This document shows, one piece after another, positions 1 through 11,975 of a stretch of DNA of 64,000 nucleotides. The translations under genes and the position numbers were made by a program. This DNA comes from Symsagittifera roscoffensis (Eukaryota; Xenacoelomorpha; Acoela; Convolutidae): positions 15,675,789 to 15,739,788 of the forward strand of contig NC_087062.1 of assembly GCF_963678635.1 (NCBI RefSeq), given 5' to 3'. Position 1 is the stretch's first letter; each line of letters starts with the position of its first letter. The notes below the pieces were generated by a model that was not told where the DNA came from, did not search any database, and saw only the letters and a list, made by a program, of their open reading frames with translations.

Positions 1-387
1 ATTTTGAACAATTTCAAAGTGTAAAATTTTGAGTCGTACGAAATTAAAACGATCAATAATGCTAGCCTCAATATAACTTGGAACGATTTTTAGTGCGGGA
101 TAACTCGCCACGCGTAATAATTTGGGTTACGCTCTCGGCATTATGTTTAAAATTTTCAAATTGCGCTTAATTTAGTCCAGATTATGGCAATTTTGGCAAT
201 TTCAAATCCCCAGGAAGTTTTTAAAAAATGGAGGTAAAATATCTTTTTAAAATTGAACTCAGGAAGTCGTTATCTTCAATGTGGTAAAAATGATTTTATT
301 GAGAATTATTTTTTCGACCGGTGAAATAACTGAATAAAACAAAAGCATAAAAATTCCGTTTTCTTTGAAAGTCGGAACAATAAAGGT
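1..387. repeat. Degenerate copy of the GTCGGAACA-ended foldback/MITE family
   Basis: From about position 60 to 387 the sequence matches, with heavy decay, one arm of the foldback element at 17500-19002. The shared landmarks come in the same order: a line like GGAACGATTTTTAGTGCGGGATAACTC, an ATGGCAATTTTGGCAATTT block, and the end CTTTGAAAGTCGGAACAA at about 367-387. The element has no open reading frame. It is probably a non-autonomous DNA transposon relic; the outer border is seen only on the right. Confidence 0.55.
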
Positions 388-1258
388 AAAGAGCGAAATG
401 GTTGAGTATCAAATGTAAAGAGGCAAATGCATGTATTCGGAGAATGATCTATATTATTGCAGCCAGTTCACTTGTGCACAACCTGAGAGACCTCGACGAA
501 GAGGAAAAAAGGAATTTTCGCGGCAAGTCCTAGCCATACCGGCCCTAACATTGAAAGCCAACCAAGTTTTAATAGACAAGAACCTGTTAAACCTACTCAA
601 ATGAGCTACACTGTGGAAAAAGATAATCTAGTGTTGTAGCGCGACGTTATCTGTAAAGTTTTATACAGCCGAAAAAAAAACATTTCCGTTAGAAAATAGG
701 AGTGCACATCAAGCATCTAAAGGACAGAAACATATTGGAGCCATCATTTACTTCCGAAGGAAGGGTACCAAGTTTCGCAGGGTAAAGGCAAAGCGTGTAT
801 CTCAAGCTAAACAGAAGGACAATTCTGCCCCACAATTAATCGCCTTTTGAGTTTCGCATTGTTAGTATCTTGAGAATTTTCATTTGTCGAGGCCAACAGT
901 GCAATGAACATTGTACATTTACCTCCAGCGTTTCTGCGGTTTATACTCAGAAAAGTAGCTTGGGAAAACTGTATTTAAGTGGGCAAAGTATTCGAATAAG
1001 TATAACGTTAGCCATTTTTGCCTTACAATTCTGAGAAATTGACTATATACCGATATAATATCTAATTTTAAACAACTTAGGGTGACTGAGAAGAATAGGA
1101 TGTGTCGGTCCAAGCGGTTCACAGCTTTCTACTTAAGCTACTAAAGACAGAGTTGCATAGTGCAAAAGAATATAGCGGTAAGGCAGCGGAAGACATGAGA
1201 CAGGTAAAAAGCAAAGTTAAGAGAACATTTGATGAGAGATTATGGCCAACGGTTATTA
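388..1258. other. No recognisable gene
   Basis: AT-rich sequence with only short ORFs on both strands that look like chance. I see no motif, splice structure or repeat border that I can defend here. Confidence 0.5.
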
Positions 1259-2815
1259 AAAAAACTTGGTCAAGCAAGGGATAACGCTTTAGCCATGCAC
1301 CTCGGCCACTCTAAGATACTTGAGAAGTTAGCTATTGGAAACGGCAGACCTCTAGGAAAGTTACAAGGAAAAAACAGTAAATTACACTAAATAAAATTGC
1401 CGGGTGGGGTGGAGGAATTGTCTATGGGACATAAAAATGCAGTCCGAGACAAAATCAATGAAGTCCACTTTCTAGCAGACATAGAAAATTCTTGTCGGAA
1501 CTAAAGAAAAATGACTGGTAGCGAGACTATTTAAAACTGAACATAATAATCTAAAGGGACTTGAAAAAGCTAGGAAACATCTCAAAAACAACGGACTGGA
1601 AAAAAAAGAAAGTCTAGATAGAGAAAAGGAAAGATAGCAGACAACCGTTTGATAGTAGTAGTAGTATATTGAACTGAATCGTCGAAGTCAAGTTAAAAGT
1701 TGAAAAATTAGGAGACGGGTACACAGACATAATCAAATCAATAAAAAAACAGATATACATACAGACAGGTGGACTTTAGTTTGGCCTTGAAAAAAAATTA
1801 CCAAAAAATAATGACCTTGCGATACATGATATGGCTTAAACATGAAAAAATTCTTCCGTCAAAGATGCAAAAATTTTATGCTTAAACATGGGAGATAGCT
1901 GTTACTTGCGTTTACATTTAATATAGATAGATATAGATGACAGCAAGCAGGCTCGATGTGGTTGGTACCAAAAAACAACGGATACAGACTTACTTTTAAG
2001 TTTTTTTTAAAGTTGCACACCACATTGCAAAACAAGAGAAAAGTAATATAGAGGGTACGTTGCAGAGGGTTTTAGGCGCAAATCAAAAGCGAAATACAAT
2101 GAAGCAATCATGGTCAAAAAACAGCACTGGAGGGAAAATTAGTCCTCAGAAAAATTTTCGTGCAAAGTGGAGTCTGGAACAAGCGTTAATAGCACAGAAA
2201 TTGTCGCGCCTTAGTTGTCTCTTATTGGTAATCTTTGAATCCCCATGATTTCACGAAAAATGATCACAAGTGAAATTTTTTTTTTAATTTGAGCTTCAGG
2301 CAAGAATACCTTGTAAATGATACAAATAAAATCTGTCAAAAATTGCTATGTTAAAACTCGAATTTTGTCCGGAGAAAAGCTCATTGCGAGCACAAATGTT
2401 CCGTCATTTTTTTCGGAATTAGCTGGAACGGAGGAGTAATTTAACACAATTAACTGCATCTGTTCATATCACAAAAAAAACTCCCGCTCATTTAACAACT
2501 TGCTTAAAACTAAAGCATTATCGTAAATCTCATCAAAAAATATCAGCGAAACCCAAAAAAAAATCGACGTCGTTCGTCGTTTTTTAAACAAAAAGAATCT
2601 TTTTTGAAGACTTCCTTGCGCAGTGATTTGAGTGGCCTTCTCGATATTATGGGCTTAAAATCAAGTTTCATTATTTCAATGTGGTCACATCATAATAAGA
2701 TGCTGCGGTTGAGTTTTTTTTGTTCTTGATGAATAACATGATCTTATCATAGACTTTCTCACATCTGTCCACACCTTGGTTCTGTCCGCTTACAGTTTTC
2801 GTCGTCCTCGGCTTT
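1259..2815. repeat. Long direct repeat A, copy 1
   Basis: About 1.55 kb is repeated in the same orientation at 7471-9025. The copies begin at ACTTGGTCAAGCAAGGGATAACG / ACTTTGTCAAGCAAGGG and end at the CGTCCTCGGCTT block. They are roughly 93-96 percent alike by eye, with small indels. The right third (about 2130-2440) contains a decayed piece of the GTCGGAACA-ended MITE family. No protein family is recognised. An ORF of 148 codons is open in the second copy but broken here, so it is probably not a conserved gene. Confidence 0.8.
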
Positions 2816-3404
2816 CAACCAGAGTAACTATTTGAAATACTCGTCGACAAACTTAATAACAAATACGCATTTAAAATGTAAAATAAGACGAAACAAAAAA
2901 GTTTCATCATTTGCTCGCTAAAAAGACAAAACATCATTACGCATTCAAAGAAACTTCACACAAAAAACTCAAGCAAAGATACTAAAAAATTTCCGAAGTT
3001 TCCTTGTGTTCAGTAACCATAATTTAAGAGGAAAATTGTTCTGAAAATACATAATTAATTGGTAGCTATGGCAATCAAGGTATTTGCACAGAAAGCTCTT
3101 TGACCTCTTCTGAATACTTTTCGCAAAACGATTTAATCTTATGTTTTTCGCAATTACAGCGAACAATAAAAGAACGTTGTAGGGTCGATCGTTTAAAGTT
3201 GCGTGAAATTGTGTTTTGAAAAAAAAACTTGACTCGATGTGTAGAATATTGCCACCACAAATATAAACGACAACGAAGATCAGACAAAATCACCGGGTTT
3301 GAGTTTTTCTACGTAAAAAAGCTCAATTCCGGTCAATTTTTTGATGGTAGTTGTTGTTTGTAATTGTCGTTGTTAATTTCTATGAATATAAATTTTCACA
3401 ATTA
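2816..3404. other. Spacer between repeats A and B, no gene
   Basis: AT-rich spacer with overlapping short minus-strand ORFs and no family resemblance. The corresponding spacer after the second repeat A copy (9026-9738) has entirely different content, so insertions or replacements happened after the duplication. Confidence 0.45.
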
Positions 3405-3692
3405 CAGGGAAAAATCATCTTTGAGATGCACAGTGTGCCTCTTTTCAAAAATATCATAATGTTGAAATTAGATGATACTAGTTGAAGTAACCTTTCAGAA
3501 GCCGTAGAACGGAAAAGCCAAATATTCTCTAATGAATTTTTGACGCTTTTACGCATCTATCATTTTTCCAACAACATTAAAGTATAAAAATGACGAACAA
3601 AGGAACTTTTGAGTTACTAAAAAGAGACAAAGTCCTGAAAGAAAGGGGGATGCAATGATCATCTCCAAAATCTGCGACTGAAAACAAAGCTC
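3405..3692. repeat. Direct repeat B, copy 1
   Basis: About 288 bp starting ACAGGGAAAAATCATCTTTG is repeated at 9739-10027 with a few substitutions. It lies downstream of repeat A in both places, so A and B together mark one segmental duplication with an offset of about 6.2-6.3 kb. Nothing coding is recognised inside it. Confidence 0.8.
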
Positions 3693-3789
3693 ATTTTCAA
3701 TTACGTTTTTCTCAATTTCAGCCCGTTTCCGAAATGCTTCCGGAGTTGTTCTGTTTAGAAAATTAAATCTTTTTTGAATTTTTCTTGGT

Positions 3790-5010
3790 GTAGCAGGAGC
3801 ACGCATTTTGTGGTGATGATTCAGTTTTTTTGAAAGGCTTTTTTGTTAGATTAGTTGTCTTTTCAATTTTGATTTCTATGAAATTATCGCATGCTGATGG
3901 TGATCCTATAACCGATCCAAGGACTCTCAAACTGTCTATCATTGTAATTTTTGTGGTTTCGAATACCTCTATGGCGCTTTCCCGACAGTTTTCCTTCTCT
4001 ATAAATTGACACTTGGAGGGCTTCACATTGTAGCTGAAAGCTTTTCCGTACACATCCAACTTGTCTAGTAATGCGCGGAGATTCTTAAGATCACCTGCAG
4101 CGCTTCCGTCTGCGTACCCCATTTTGGGTGACATTTGGTTTTTGCAGCAGCTCGATCATTGGGATTACATCAATTCCGTACATAGCCATTGCGAGGGGAT
4201 CCCTTTGTGTTGTGCCTCCGGTAGAGGTAGATCTCAAAACCAGGTTATCGATATATAAATTTGAGGGATGTTTATAAGAGTTGACCAGCGCATGTTGTAG
4301 TGTCCGAACAAAAACTTCAACTTTTTTTAGAGCAAGCTCTCTATTGAGCGAGTTGAAGGCATTTTCTACATCAATAAGTAGTATGGCGTCCATTTCCGGT
4401 TTCTCAAACTCGTTCCTCAAGCTGTGGATAACTTATTCGATTCCATAATTCTGGCCTAAGCAGAGCTGGAAATTTTTTACGAGACTTCTAAGGTCTGATT
4501 ATATACACTGGGTGATTGTTTTGCTAAATATTTGTCTCAGTTCCTCACCTATACCAATGGGCATAACCCCTGAACTTTTGTCCAGAGGTATCAGACGACA
4601 TGAGTTGTACGCTGTTAGGCATTCATGAGGAAAAACTTCACTTGCTATTGTATGATATATCTTCGCAATTGTTTTGCAAAGCTCAGTAGATGTCTGGTTA
4701 AAATGAGTTTTTATCCTTCTCCATTTGCACGCATCTAAACCTGAGGTACCTTGGCTTCTGTGCGTTTTCAGTGTTGGTTTTCAAATGTTTTGGCGTTTTT
4801 TTGTTCGAATAAAGACGAGTGTTATGGCATTGTGTCTTCACTTAATTTAGTTATATTGTCAGTGTTCGCTGTTTTGGTTTGAGGGTGTTTTTCTTTCTGG
4901 ATATTAAGGACTGTTTTTCCGTCATTGACTTCGTTTAGGGGAAGTACTCCTTTTGTTTTATTGTTTGAAAGGCATCCAATGGCGGTAGATACTTTGCCTG
5001 TACTCATTAG
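3790..5010 (-). pseudogene. Broken reverse transcriptase of a non-LTR-type retroelement
   Basis: Minus-strand reading in at least three frames. An upstream piece (about 4822-5007) has the RCLSS/GVL-like and EKHP features of the region before the polymerase. A central frame (4091-4420) carries RT motif A as LLIDVENAFNSLNR and motif B as GTTQRDPLAMAMY. A third frame (3763-4134) carries motif C as GYADGSAAG, followed by the thumb region with SLRVLGSVIGS. The YADD box is YADG and the usual GTTQGDP is GTTQRDP, so it cannot be an active enzyme. Frameshifts and stops separate the pieces. The product would have copied element RNA into DNA. The exact clade is not assigned; the GTTQ.DPLAMAMY style occurs in RT families common in aquatic invertebrates. 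Confidence 0.85.
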
Positions 5011-5380
5011 CCTATCGAATAGCTCAACTTTCTCGTTTATTTCGCACTTCTTCTGTTTTGGATGTCTAGTTTGGAGAGCTTTCCCTCCAGTGAAAAATTC
5101 GTCTATTAGGCCTTGGTTCCATAAAAATATGCGGCGGCTCAGAGTTTTGGGATTGGATTTGGGAAAAACATGGCTGCTTTCATTGCGACTTTAGAATTTG
5201 ATGTTTCTTCTGGTAATGACAACAGCTGCTGGTTCAGTAATTTTGCGAATTGGAAAGCGGGCTTGTTTTTGCTTTGAACTATGAAGCGCGGTGTCCAGTT
5301 AACGACAATTTCATAAATGATGTTTATTTTAATTTCAAGTCCTTGGTCAATAAGTTTCCAGGGGTCAGAGGATACTGTAG

Positions 5381-5596
5381 TCAGCGCTGGGGGCGATGGT
5401 TCAGATTGGTAGGCGTTGGGCTGTACGTTTGTTTTGGGTGTTGCCGATGATGTTTCCTCTTGAGTTGTGATGGGGGCTGTGCTTCGTGGCCTGTTGGTGG
5501 TGTTGGACCCTTTTGCAAAATTTTCGTGGGTGCATTGTATGCAGTAGAATCAATCGTAGTAAACATTGCTCTCCTGTAGCCCGCTACATGAGACAT
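5381..5596 (-). pseudogene. Proline-rich ORF upstream of the reverse transcriptase
   Basis: A 71-codon minus-strand ORF rich in Pro, Gln, His and Arg (for example PPTGHEAQPPSQLKRKHH) lies directly upstream of the RT remnant and reads in the same direction. It may be what remains of the element's N-terminal nucleic-acid-binding region. No zinc knuckle or other motif is visible, so this rests mainly on position and composition. Confidence 0.3.
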
Positions 5597-5874
5597 AGAT
5601 GTCTGCTAGGCAAATGACCAACATATGCCTCCTTTTCGGAAATGGCATTTGCAAATATGGCAGTGCGTTTGATCGGCCATAATTCGGCAGCGAGGAAGGT
5701 AATTTTATGGTGATTATGTACAAGTTATTAGCTGAGCGAGCAATGAACTAAATTTTTTTTACCAAAGAAAAAAAAGTGAATAACATATTTACAAAGCATA
5801 TAAGCACTATAAATTAATATTTAGATTGGGGGAAACAATTCCGATTCCTAGTGGTAAAAGTTACTTATAAGGCG

Positions 5875-7470
5875 AAACAAAGAATTATTTAGAGCACTAA
5901 GATTTCTGTTTATAAATTGATTATTTAAAGAGAGGATGGTTTTGGGGATAATAAGCGTAATTGGGTTAAATTTATGAGTTATCAAATTTAATCAAAATCT
6001 ACAATCATTAGCAAATTCTGAAACCGTAGATGAGTTTTCATTAGACCCGGCTACTATGGTAACACAGTTCAATATCTGCGAGGGGCTGGTTTTGCACCCC
6101 TGTACGAGTGAATCGTAGCTCCGACATCTTTTCTATTAGGAACCTCAAGGACTAATTACTGCAGCCTTTTTTGTACCCTGTTTAGTGAATGACCGCGCCA
6201 AAGTACAGGCCAAAATGGCTACCCAACTTGTGCAGGAAACTGTTATTAAGAACCTCAAGGACTAAGTACTGCAGCTCCAGTTTCCTGCACCAATTGGGTA
6301 GCCATTTTGGCCTGTGCTTCGGCGCGGATATTCACTAAACAGGGTACAAAAGAGGCAAAACAAGAGAAAGAATAGATTGTTAAATTGGTTGCAGAAAAAC
6401 TGATTTTGATAACAACTAACCAAAAAGGAATAAAACGATAACAATCTGGTTTTTCAAGGGCGGAGGTTACGGCGGGTGTGTCTGAGTGAAAGAAGAGTAT
6501 CGCGGCTTGACAAACTTGTCTCTAAGATGTCGTCCATTGCCTTCTTACAAGCGTACCATCATCATATCACATGAAACTTTTTCACAAGTATATCACAATA
6601 AATCCCTGAAAGTTCCGACTAACGCTTTGTTCAGATCGAATACTTTTGAAACGCCATATTTTCTCTTTATAAAATGATTACTTTGCAGAGAGGATAATTT
6701 TGGGGATAGTAAGCACATTTGGGTTAAACTTATGAATAAACAAACTTATAAAAATTCGCCAATCTTTGCAAAGTCTGATACCGTGGATGAGTTATCATTA
6801 GAGCCGGCTACTTTGGTAACACAGTTCAATTTCTGCGAGGGGTAGTTCGAGACATTAGCGGCAAGTTTGGCTAGTTTTGCACCTTAGTACGAGTGAAACG
6901 TGGCTCCGACATCTTTGTGGCTGCAACACTTGGTCCTTGAGGTTCCTAATATCAATTTTCTGCTCCACTTGGATAGCCAACTTGGCCTGCACTTCGGCGC
7001 GGACATTCACTAATCATGAAAAAAAGAGGCAAAAGAAGAGGAAGAAAAGATTTTAAAAAAAGGGGCGAAACAAGAAAAAGAATAGATTGTTAAATTGATT
7101 GAAGAAAAACGGATTTTGATCACAAAAAAAAAAAAAATAAAACGATAACCACCTGGTATTTCACGGGCGGAGGTTCCAGCGGGTGTGTCCGGTTAGAAGA
7201 GGAGTATCTCGGCTTGACGAACTTGTCTCTAAAATCTCGTCCAGGACCTTCTTCTTACAAGCGTACCAACATCGTCGTATCACATTAAACTTTTTCAAAA
7301 GTATATCACAAAAAATCCCTGAATGTTTCGACTAACCCTTCATTCAAATCGAATAGCTTTAGACCACCAACTTTTCTACTTATAAATTGATAATTTTGCA
7401 GAGAGGATGGTTTTGGGGATAATAAGCACATTTGGATCAAACTTATGAATTATCAAACTTATTACAAAAA
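5875..7470. repeat. Imperfect tandem repeat C, period about 740 bp
   Basis: The block AGAGAGGATGGTTTTGGGGATAATAAGC recurs near 5930, 6687 and 7399. Each is followed by matching sequence, including GAGCCGGCTACTTTGGTAACACAGTTC at about 6050 and 6800. The third unit is cut short by the start of repeat A copy 2 at 7471. Short ORFs inside (for example 6486-6677) are not conserved between units. The block is noncoding and probably a non-autonomous element that duplicated in place. Confidence 0.7.
6169..6350. repeat. Near-perfect hairpin, arms about 75 bp
   Basis: The arm at about 6169-6244 (beginning TTTTGTACCCTGTTTAGTGA) is the inverse complement of the arm at about 6276-6350 (ending TCACTAAACAGGGTACAAAA). 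A spacer of about 30 bp separates them. The phrase AACCTCAAGGACTAA occurs before the left arm and again in the loop. RNA from here would form a long hairpin. A rearranged unit of repeat C is the likely origin. Confidence 0.75.
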
Positions 7471-9025
7471 AAACTTTGTCAAGCAAGGGATAACGCTTTA
7501 GCCATGCACCTCGGCCACTCTAAGATACTTGAGAAATTAGCTATTGGAAACGGCAGAACTCTATGAAAGATACACAAGAAAAAACAGTAAATTACACTAA
7601 GTAACATTGCCGGGTGGGGTGGAGGAATTGTCTATGGGACATAAAAATGCAGTCCGAGACAAAATCAATGAAGTCCACTTTCTAGCAGACATAGAAAATT
7701 CTTGTCGGAACTAAAGAAAAATGACGGGTAGCGAGACTGTTTAAAACTGAACATAATAATCTAAAGGGACTTGAAAAAGCTAGGAAACATCTCAAAAACA
7801 ACGGACTAGAAGAAAAAAGAAAGTCTAGATGAAGAAAAGGAAAGATCGCAAACAACCGTTTGATAGTAGTAGTATTTTGAACTGAATCGTCAAAATCAAG
7901 TTAAAAGTTGAAAAATTAGGAGACGGATACACAGACATAATCAAATTAATTAAAAAAACAGATATACAAACAGACAAGTGGACTTTAGTTTGGCCTTGAA
8001 AAAAATTACCAAAAAACTAATGACCTTGCGATACATGATATGGCTTAAATATGAAAAAATTCTTCCGTCAAAGATGCAAAAACTTTATTCTTAAACATGG
8101 GAGATAGCTGTTACTAGCATTTACATTTAATATAGATAGATATAGATGACACCAAGCAGGCTCGATGTGGTTGGTACCAAAAAACAACGGATACAGACTT
8201 ACTTTTAAGTTTTTTAAAGTTGCGCACCACTTCAAAACAAGAGAAAAGTAATAGAGGGTACGTTGCAGAGGATTTTTAGGCGCAAATCTACAAGCGAAAT
8301 ACAATGAAGCAATCATGATCAAAAGACAGAAATGGAGGGAAAATCAGTCCTCAGAAAAATTTTAATGCAAAGTGGAGTCTGGATTACGCGTTAATAGCAC
8401 AGAAATTATCGCGCCTTAGTTGTCACTTATTGGTAATCTTTGAATCCCCATGAGTTCACGGAAAATGTTCACAAGTGAAAATTTTTTCTTTTTAATTTGA
8501 GCTTCAGGCAAGAATACCTTGTAAATGATACAAATAAAATCTGTCAAAAATTGCTATGTAATAACCCGAATTTTGTCCGGAGAAAAGCTCATCGCGATCA
8601 CAAATGTTCCGTCATTTTTTTTCGGAATAAGCTTGAACGGAGGAGTTATCTAACACAATTAACCGCATCTGTTCATATCACAAAAAAAACTCCCGCTCAT
8701 TTAACAATTTGCTTAAAACTGAAGCATTATCTTAAATCACATCAAAAAATATCAGCGAAACCCAAAAAAAAACCGACGTCGTTCTCGTTTTTTAAACAAA
8801 AAGAATCTTTTTTGAAGACTTCCTTGCGCAGTGATTTGAGTTGTTTTCTCGATATTATGGGCTTACAATCAAGTTTCATTATTTCAATGTGGTCACATCA
8901 TAATAAGATGCTGCGGTTGAGTTTTTTTGTTCGTGATGAGTAACATGATCTTATCATAGACTTTCTCACATCTGTCCACCTCTTGGTTCTGTCCGCTTAC
9001 AGTTTTCGTCGTCCTCGGCTTCCCG
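7471..9025. repeat. Long direct repeat A, copy 2
   Basis: Second copy of the unit at 1259-2815. It interrupts the third unit of tandem repeat C at its left edge and is followed on the right by the GAGCGGTTT cluster. The 148-codon plus-strand ORF at 8497-8943 lies within its MITE-derived part. Codons near its end run in low-complexity Lys/Phe/Ser, and copy 1 is frameshifted, so I do not treat it as a gene. Confidence 0.8.
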
Positions 9026-9037
9026 GGTCGAGATCCC

Positions 9038-9262
9038 GCTCAAAAACCGCTCAAGATATGAGCGGTTTGAGCGGTTTTTCAGCAAGATTTTAGCGGTTTG
9101 AGCGGTTTGGGCGGTTTGGGCGGGTTTTTTGGAAAAACATCTCAAACCGCTCAAATCTTTCTTGCTTAAAAAACCGCTCAAAAACCGCTCATTTCTTGCG
9201 GTGATTTTTGAACGGTTTTTCAGGCAAGATTTGAGCGGTTTTTGAGCGGTCTTATAAAGAAA
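9038..9262. repeat. Cluster of GAGCGGTTT motifs in both orientations
   Basis: About a dozen copies of GAGCGGTTT(TT) or its complement AAACCGCTC are packed into 225 bp. The complement lies at both the beginning and the middle, with the forward motif in between and at the end. Spacers are irregular (2-25 bp). The cluster abuts the end of repeat A copy 2 and the CCCGGGTTGACATCC block. The 120-codon minus-strand ORF across it (8966-9328) is a translation of the repeat and not a protein. Confidence 0.85.
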
Positions 9263-9284
9263 ACCGATTAAAACTAACAAAAAG

Positions 9285-9738
9285 ACCTGGAAAGGTAATG
9301 TGACCCCGGGTTGACATCCATAAACCAAAAATGCTTATTTTAATTTTCCCCACACCGAAAAAGCTTATCATACATCTGCCTGCATCAAACGTATGGAAAA
9401 ATGCTATTCATACAATTTTAATACAATTTCAAAAAAAAAATTGAAAAAAGATTCAATTTCGTTTCTCCGGCTATTTGAACCACAGTCTGATGATGAAAAA
9501 TAACTACGTTTAATTTTTTTTTTTAAAAAAATGGTTATCATAAAATTTCCATATATCAAAATTGTATGATAACCATTTTTTCATGAAAATCAAGATTTTC
9601 AAAATTGTTCAAATTTGTTTGTAAACAAATTTAACTTATTTAAGAGTTCTTTTGCTCAATTTAAAAGACATTGCTCATCAAAAACGAAAATTTAATTTGA
9701 AGCTAAAAAAATAATTATCATACACATTTAGTTATCAT
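9285..9738. repeat. Repeat element with CCCGGGTTGACATCCAT end and TTGTATGATAACCATTTT motifs
   Basis: Starts with GACCCCGGGTTGACATCCATAAACC and continues through several variants of TTGTATGATAACCATTTTT in both orientations. The same end, inverted (GGAGGTCAACCCGGGTAGTC), and the same TTGTATGATTAGCATTTT motifs occur at about 26745-27000. These are two decayed copies of one noncoding family, probably a MITE. Confidence 0.6.
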
Positions 9739-10027
9739 ACAGGGAAAAATCATCTTTGAGATGCACAGTATGCCTCTTTTCAAAAATGTCATAATGTTGA
9801 AATTAGATGATACTAGTTGAAGTAACCTTTCAGAAGCCGTAGAACGGAAAGGCCGAATATTCTCCATATGAATTTTCGACGTTTTTATGCATCTATCATT
9901 TTCCCAACAATATTAAAGTATAAAAGGGACGAACAAAGGAACTTTTGAGTTACTAAAAAGAGACAAAATTCTAAAAGAAAGGGGGATGCAATGATCATCT
10001 CCAAAATCTGCGACTGAAAACAAAGCT
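9739..10027. repeat. Direct repeat B, copy 2
   Basis: Copy of 3405-3692 in the same orientation. Beyond 10027 the two loci diverge: the first copy runs on to the RT remnant, this one into unrelated sequence. Confidence 0.8.
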
Positions 10028-11488
10028 TTCCTAAGGCATTGTTTCTTACTTTGATTTTTATTAATCGGAAGGTGGAAAAAATCATTGTAACCGAGGCTAC
10101 AGTCAGGGTCCTTTCATCACATTATCCAGTCAAAATCATAAGAATTTTCTAGATATGGAAGAGTAAAGTATAATGTGGATAGAAGTAAAGTGAGTCAGAT
10201 GGTTGGGAATCAAACCAACTAGATTACGATAACTAACACTTGCACAGAACAAACTGGAGTTGAAAATCAATCAGAAAAATTGACCTGATATGAGGCTACG
10301 GTTTTATATTATACTTAAATAAAGCTGCGCTTTTGTTCCATTGGCTCTATAAAAAAAAACAGTTTCTTCGAAAATAGTTTTATCATTAATAGTCCACAGA
10401 AGTACACAGGCAGCCTTCACAAACTGAATTGCGAGAGAGATTCTCTGCTAAAGAAAACTGCCTGTCCCGGGTTCCTCGGTACACGTGCTCAAGTTTTTAC
10501 AAAACTTATTCAGAAAAATATCAGTGCTAGGGCCCGCGGCACCCTCAATTTCAAAAGTTATTAGTTGAAAAATGTATCCATCATTAATTACATCTATTTA
10601 TTTGTCAGGTTTTCTATCTTCAGCCTCAGCCGCGGTCGTTCCGGGGTTACAAACCGAGCCTGCGCTTATTCTACTAGGGGGCTAGGGAGTCAATTACAGT
10701 TACATCCTACAGGAGCTGCCTAGCAACAGCCCATGGGACGAGCGTCAAACCGTCTGGTCGATTCTGATCTGTCCTGTGGAGGTGTCTAGGCTCTTAAATA
10801 GAATAAATGTGAAAAGGGGCGAGCCTTTGCTTTGTAAGGGCATTCAAATTTGAATGCCTAGAGAATCTCTTTGCACTTTTGAGACAAGTTAGCCCATGGC
10901 ATCCTTCTTCGGTTACACCTTTTCCGCAAACGCACCTGTTTTTCACAATTTTTGTACCTAGGCGGAGTCAAATTGTAACTCTAAGCTGCTGATTTGACAA
11001 ATTCAACCTTAGGTTTTTTTTGCGGTATGACATTCAACCATAGCAATCCGAACTTATCCTGGCAAGCATTGAAAAATTTTACATCAGTAGGTTCTAGTTT
11101 CAAAATAAATTGAGAAATTTTTTATCAAAATTGGACTCCGTTCGGTTTCTTTGGATTTCGTTTCCAGGGGCCTCATCACATTTTGCTGAATCACAGCAAG
11201 GATCTAAAGCATTAATATATGTTCCATCCGCGTGCTCCAAAACAAAAGTTTCACTTCAGTAGCTTTCTCTCATTTTGCTGAGGCTGGAAAAGCGGTATAG
11301 CTATTACGCGAGCAGAAGACTTGACGGCCAAAAATTGGCCACTATGATTATTAAATTTGTTACCCTAAACAAAAAGATTCTTAAAATGCTAAAAATGATT
11401 TTTTCATTAGAAGTCAGATGGTAGAAGCATATTTTTTAAAATTGTATTCGGATAAAAGTGATGCTTAAACATCAGATTCGTCACCCCC
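10028..11488. other. No recognisable gene
   Basis: The longest open frames are short and lack codon-like composition. A moderately GC-richer stretch around 10480-10760 contains no protein motif I recognise. No repeat border is evident. Confidence 0.45.
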
Positions 11489-11975
11489 ATCTTTTGGCTC
11501 TAACTCAACTTGCCTCAATGTGTTGTTAAAGATACTTATTAAGCTGGTCAAATCAAAATATAGTATGAGATGGAGTAAAACGGAGCTTTCAAACAAGTAG
11601 ACGTCCGTTCCGCCGCTCACAAACATGATTTGGTAGTTCTGAAAAATGAATTGTTTCGCAATAGTGAGAGATATATCGTAGCAACGCCTTGAAAAAAAAT
11701 GAAATCAGTTTGCCAAGATTTTTACCCCCATGTTAGTAACCTTCATCTTTTGGCTCCAACTCATATTGCTTCAAGGTGTTGTTAAGGATACTTATCTAGC
11801 TGGTGAAATCAAAATATAGTATGTATTTGAGTTATATGGAGCTTTCAAACAAGTAGACGCCCATTCCGCCGCTATGACACATGCTTTTTCAATTTCAAAC
11901 AAGAAAGTTTTTCACAATGTTGAGAGATTTATCGTATCAAAGCCTTAAAGGAAAAACGAAATGAGCTTGCCAAGT
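11489..11975. repeat. Tandem duplication, period about 260 bp
   Basis: The unit beginning CATCTTTTGGCTCTAACTCA at about 11489 recurs at about 11749 as CATCTTTTGGCTCCAACTCA. Shared landmarks are CAAATCAAAATATAGTATG and GAGCTTTCAAACAAGTAGACG. Similarity is roughly 75-80 percent. No coding content is seen. Confidence 0.75.

Noticed and set aside
8497-8943. 148-codon plus-strand ORF
   Set aside because: Frameshifted in the other copy of repeat A, partly MITE sequence, low-complexity C-terminus.
9038-9262. CRISPR-like array
   Set aside because: Motifs are only 9-14 bp, occur in both orientations, have spacers of irregular and very short length, and the surrounding DNA is eukaryotic.
8966-9328. 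120-codon minus-strand ORF rich in Lys/Arg/Ser
   Set aside because: It is a translation of the GAGCGGTTT motif cluster.
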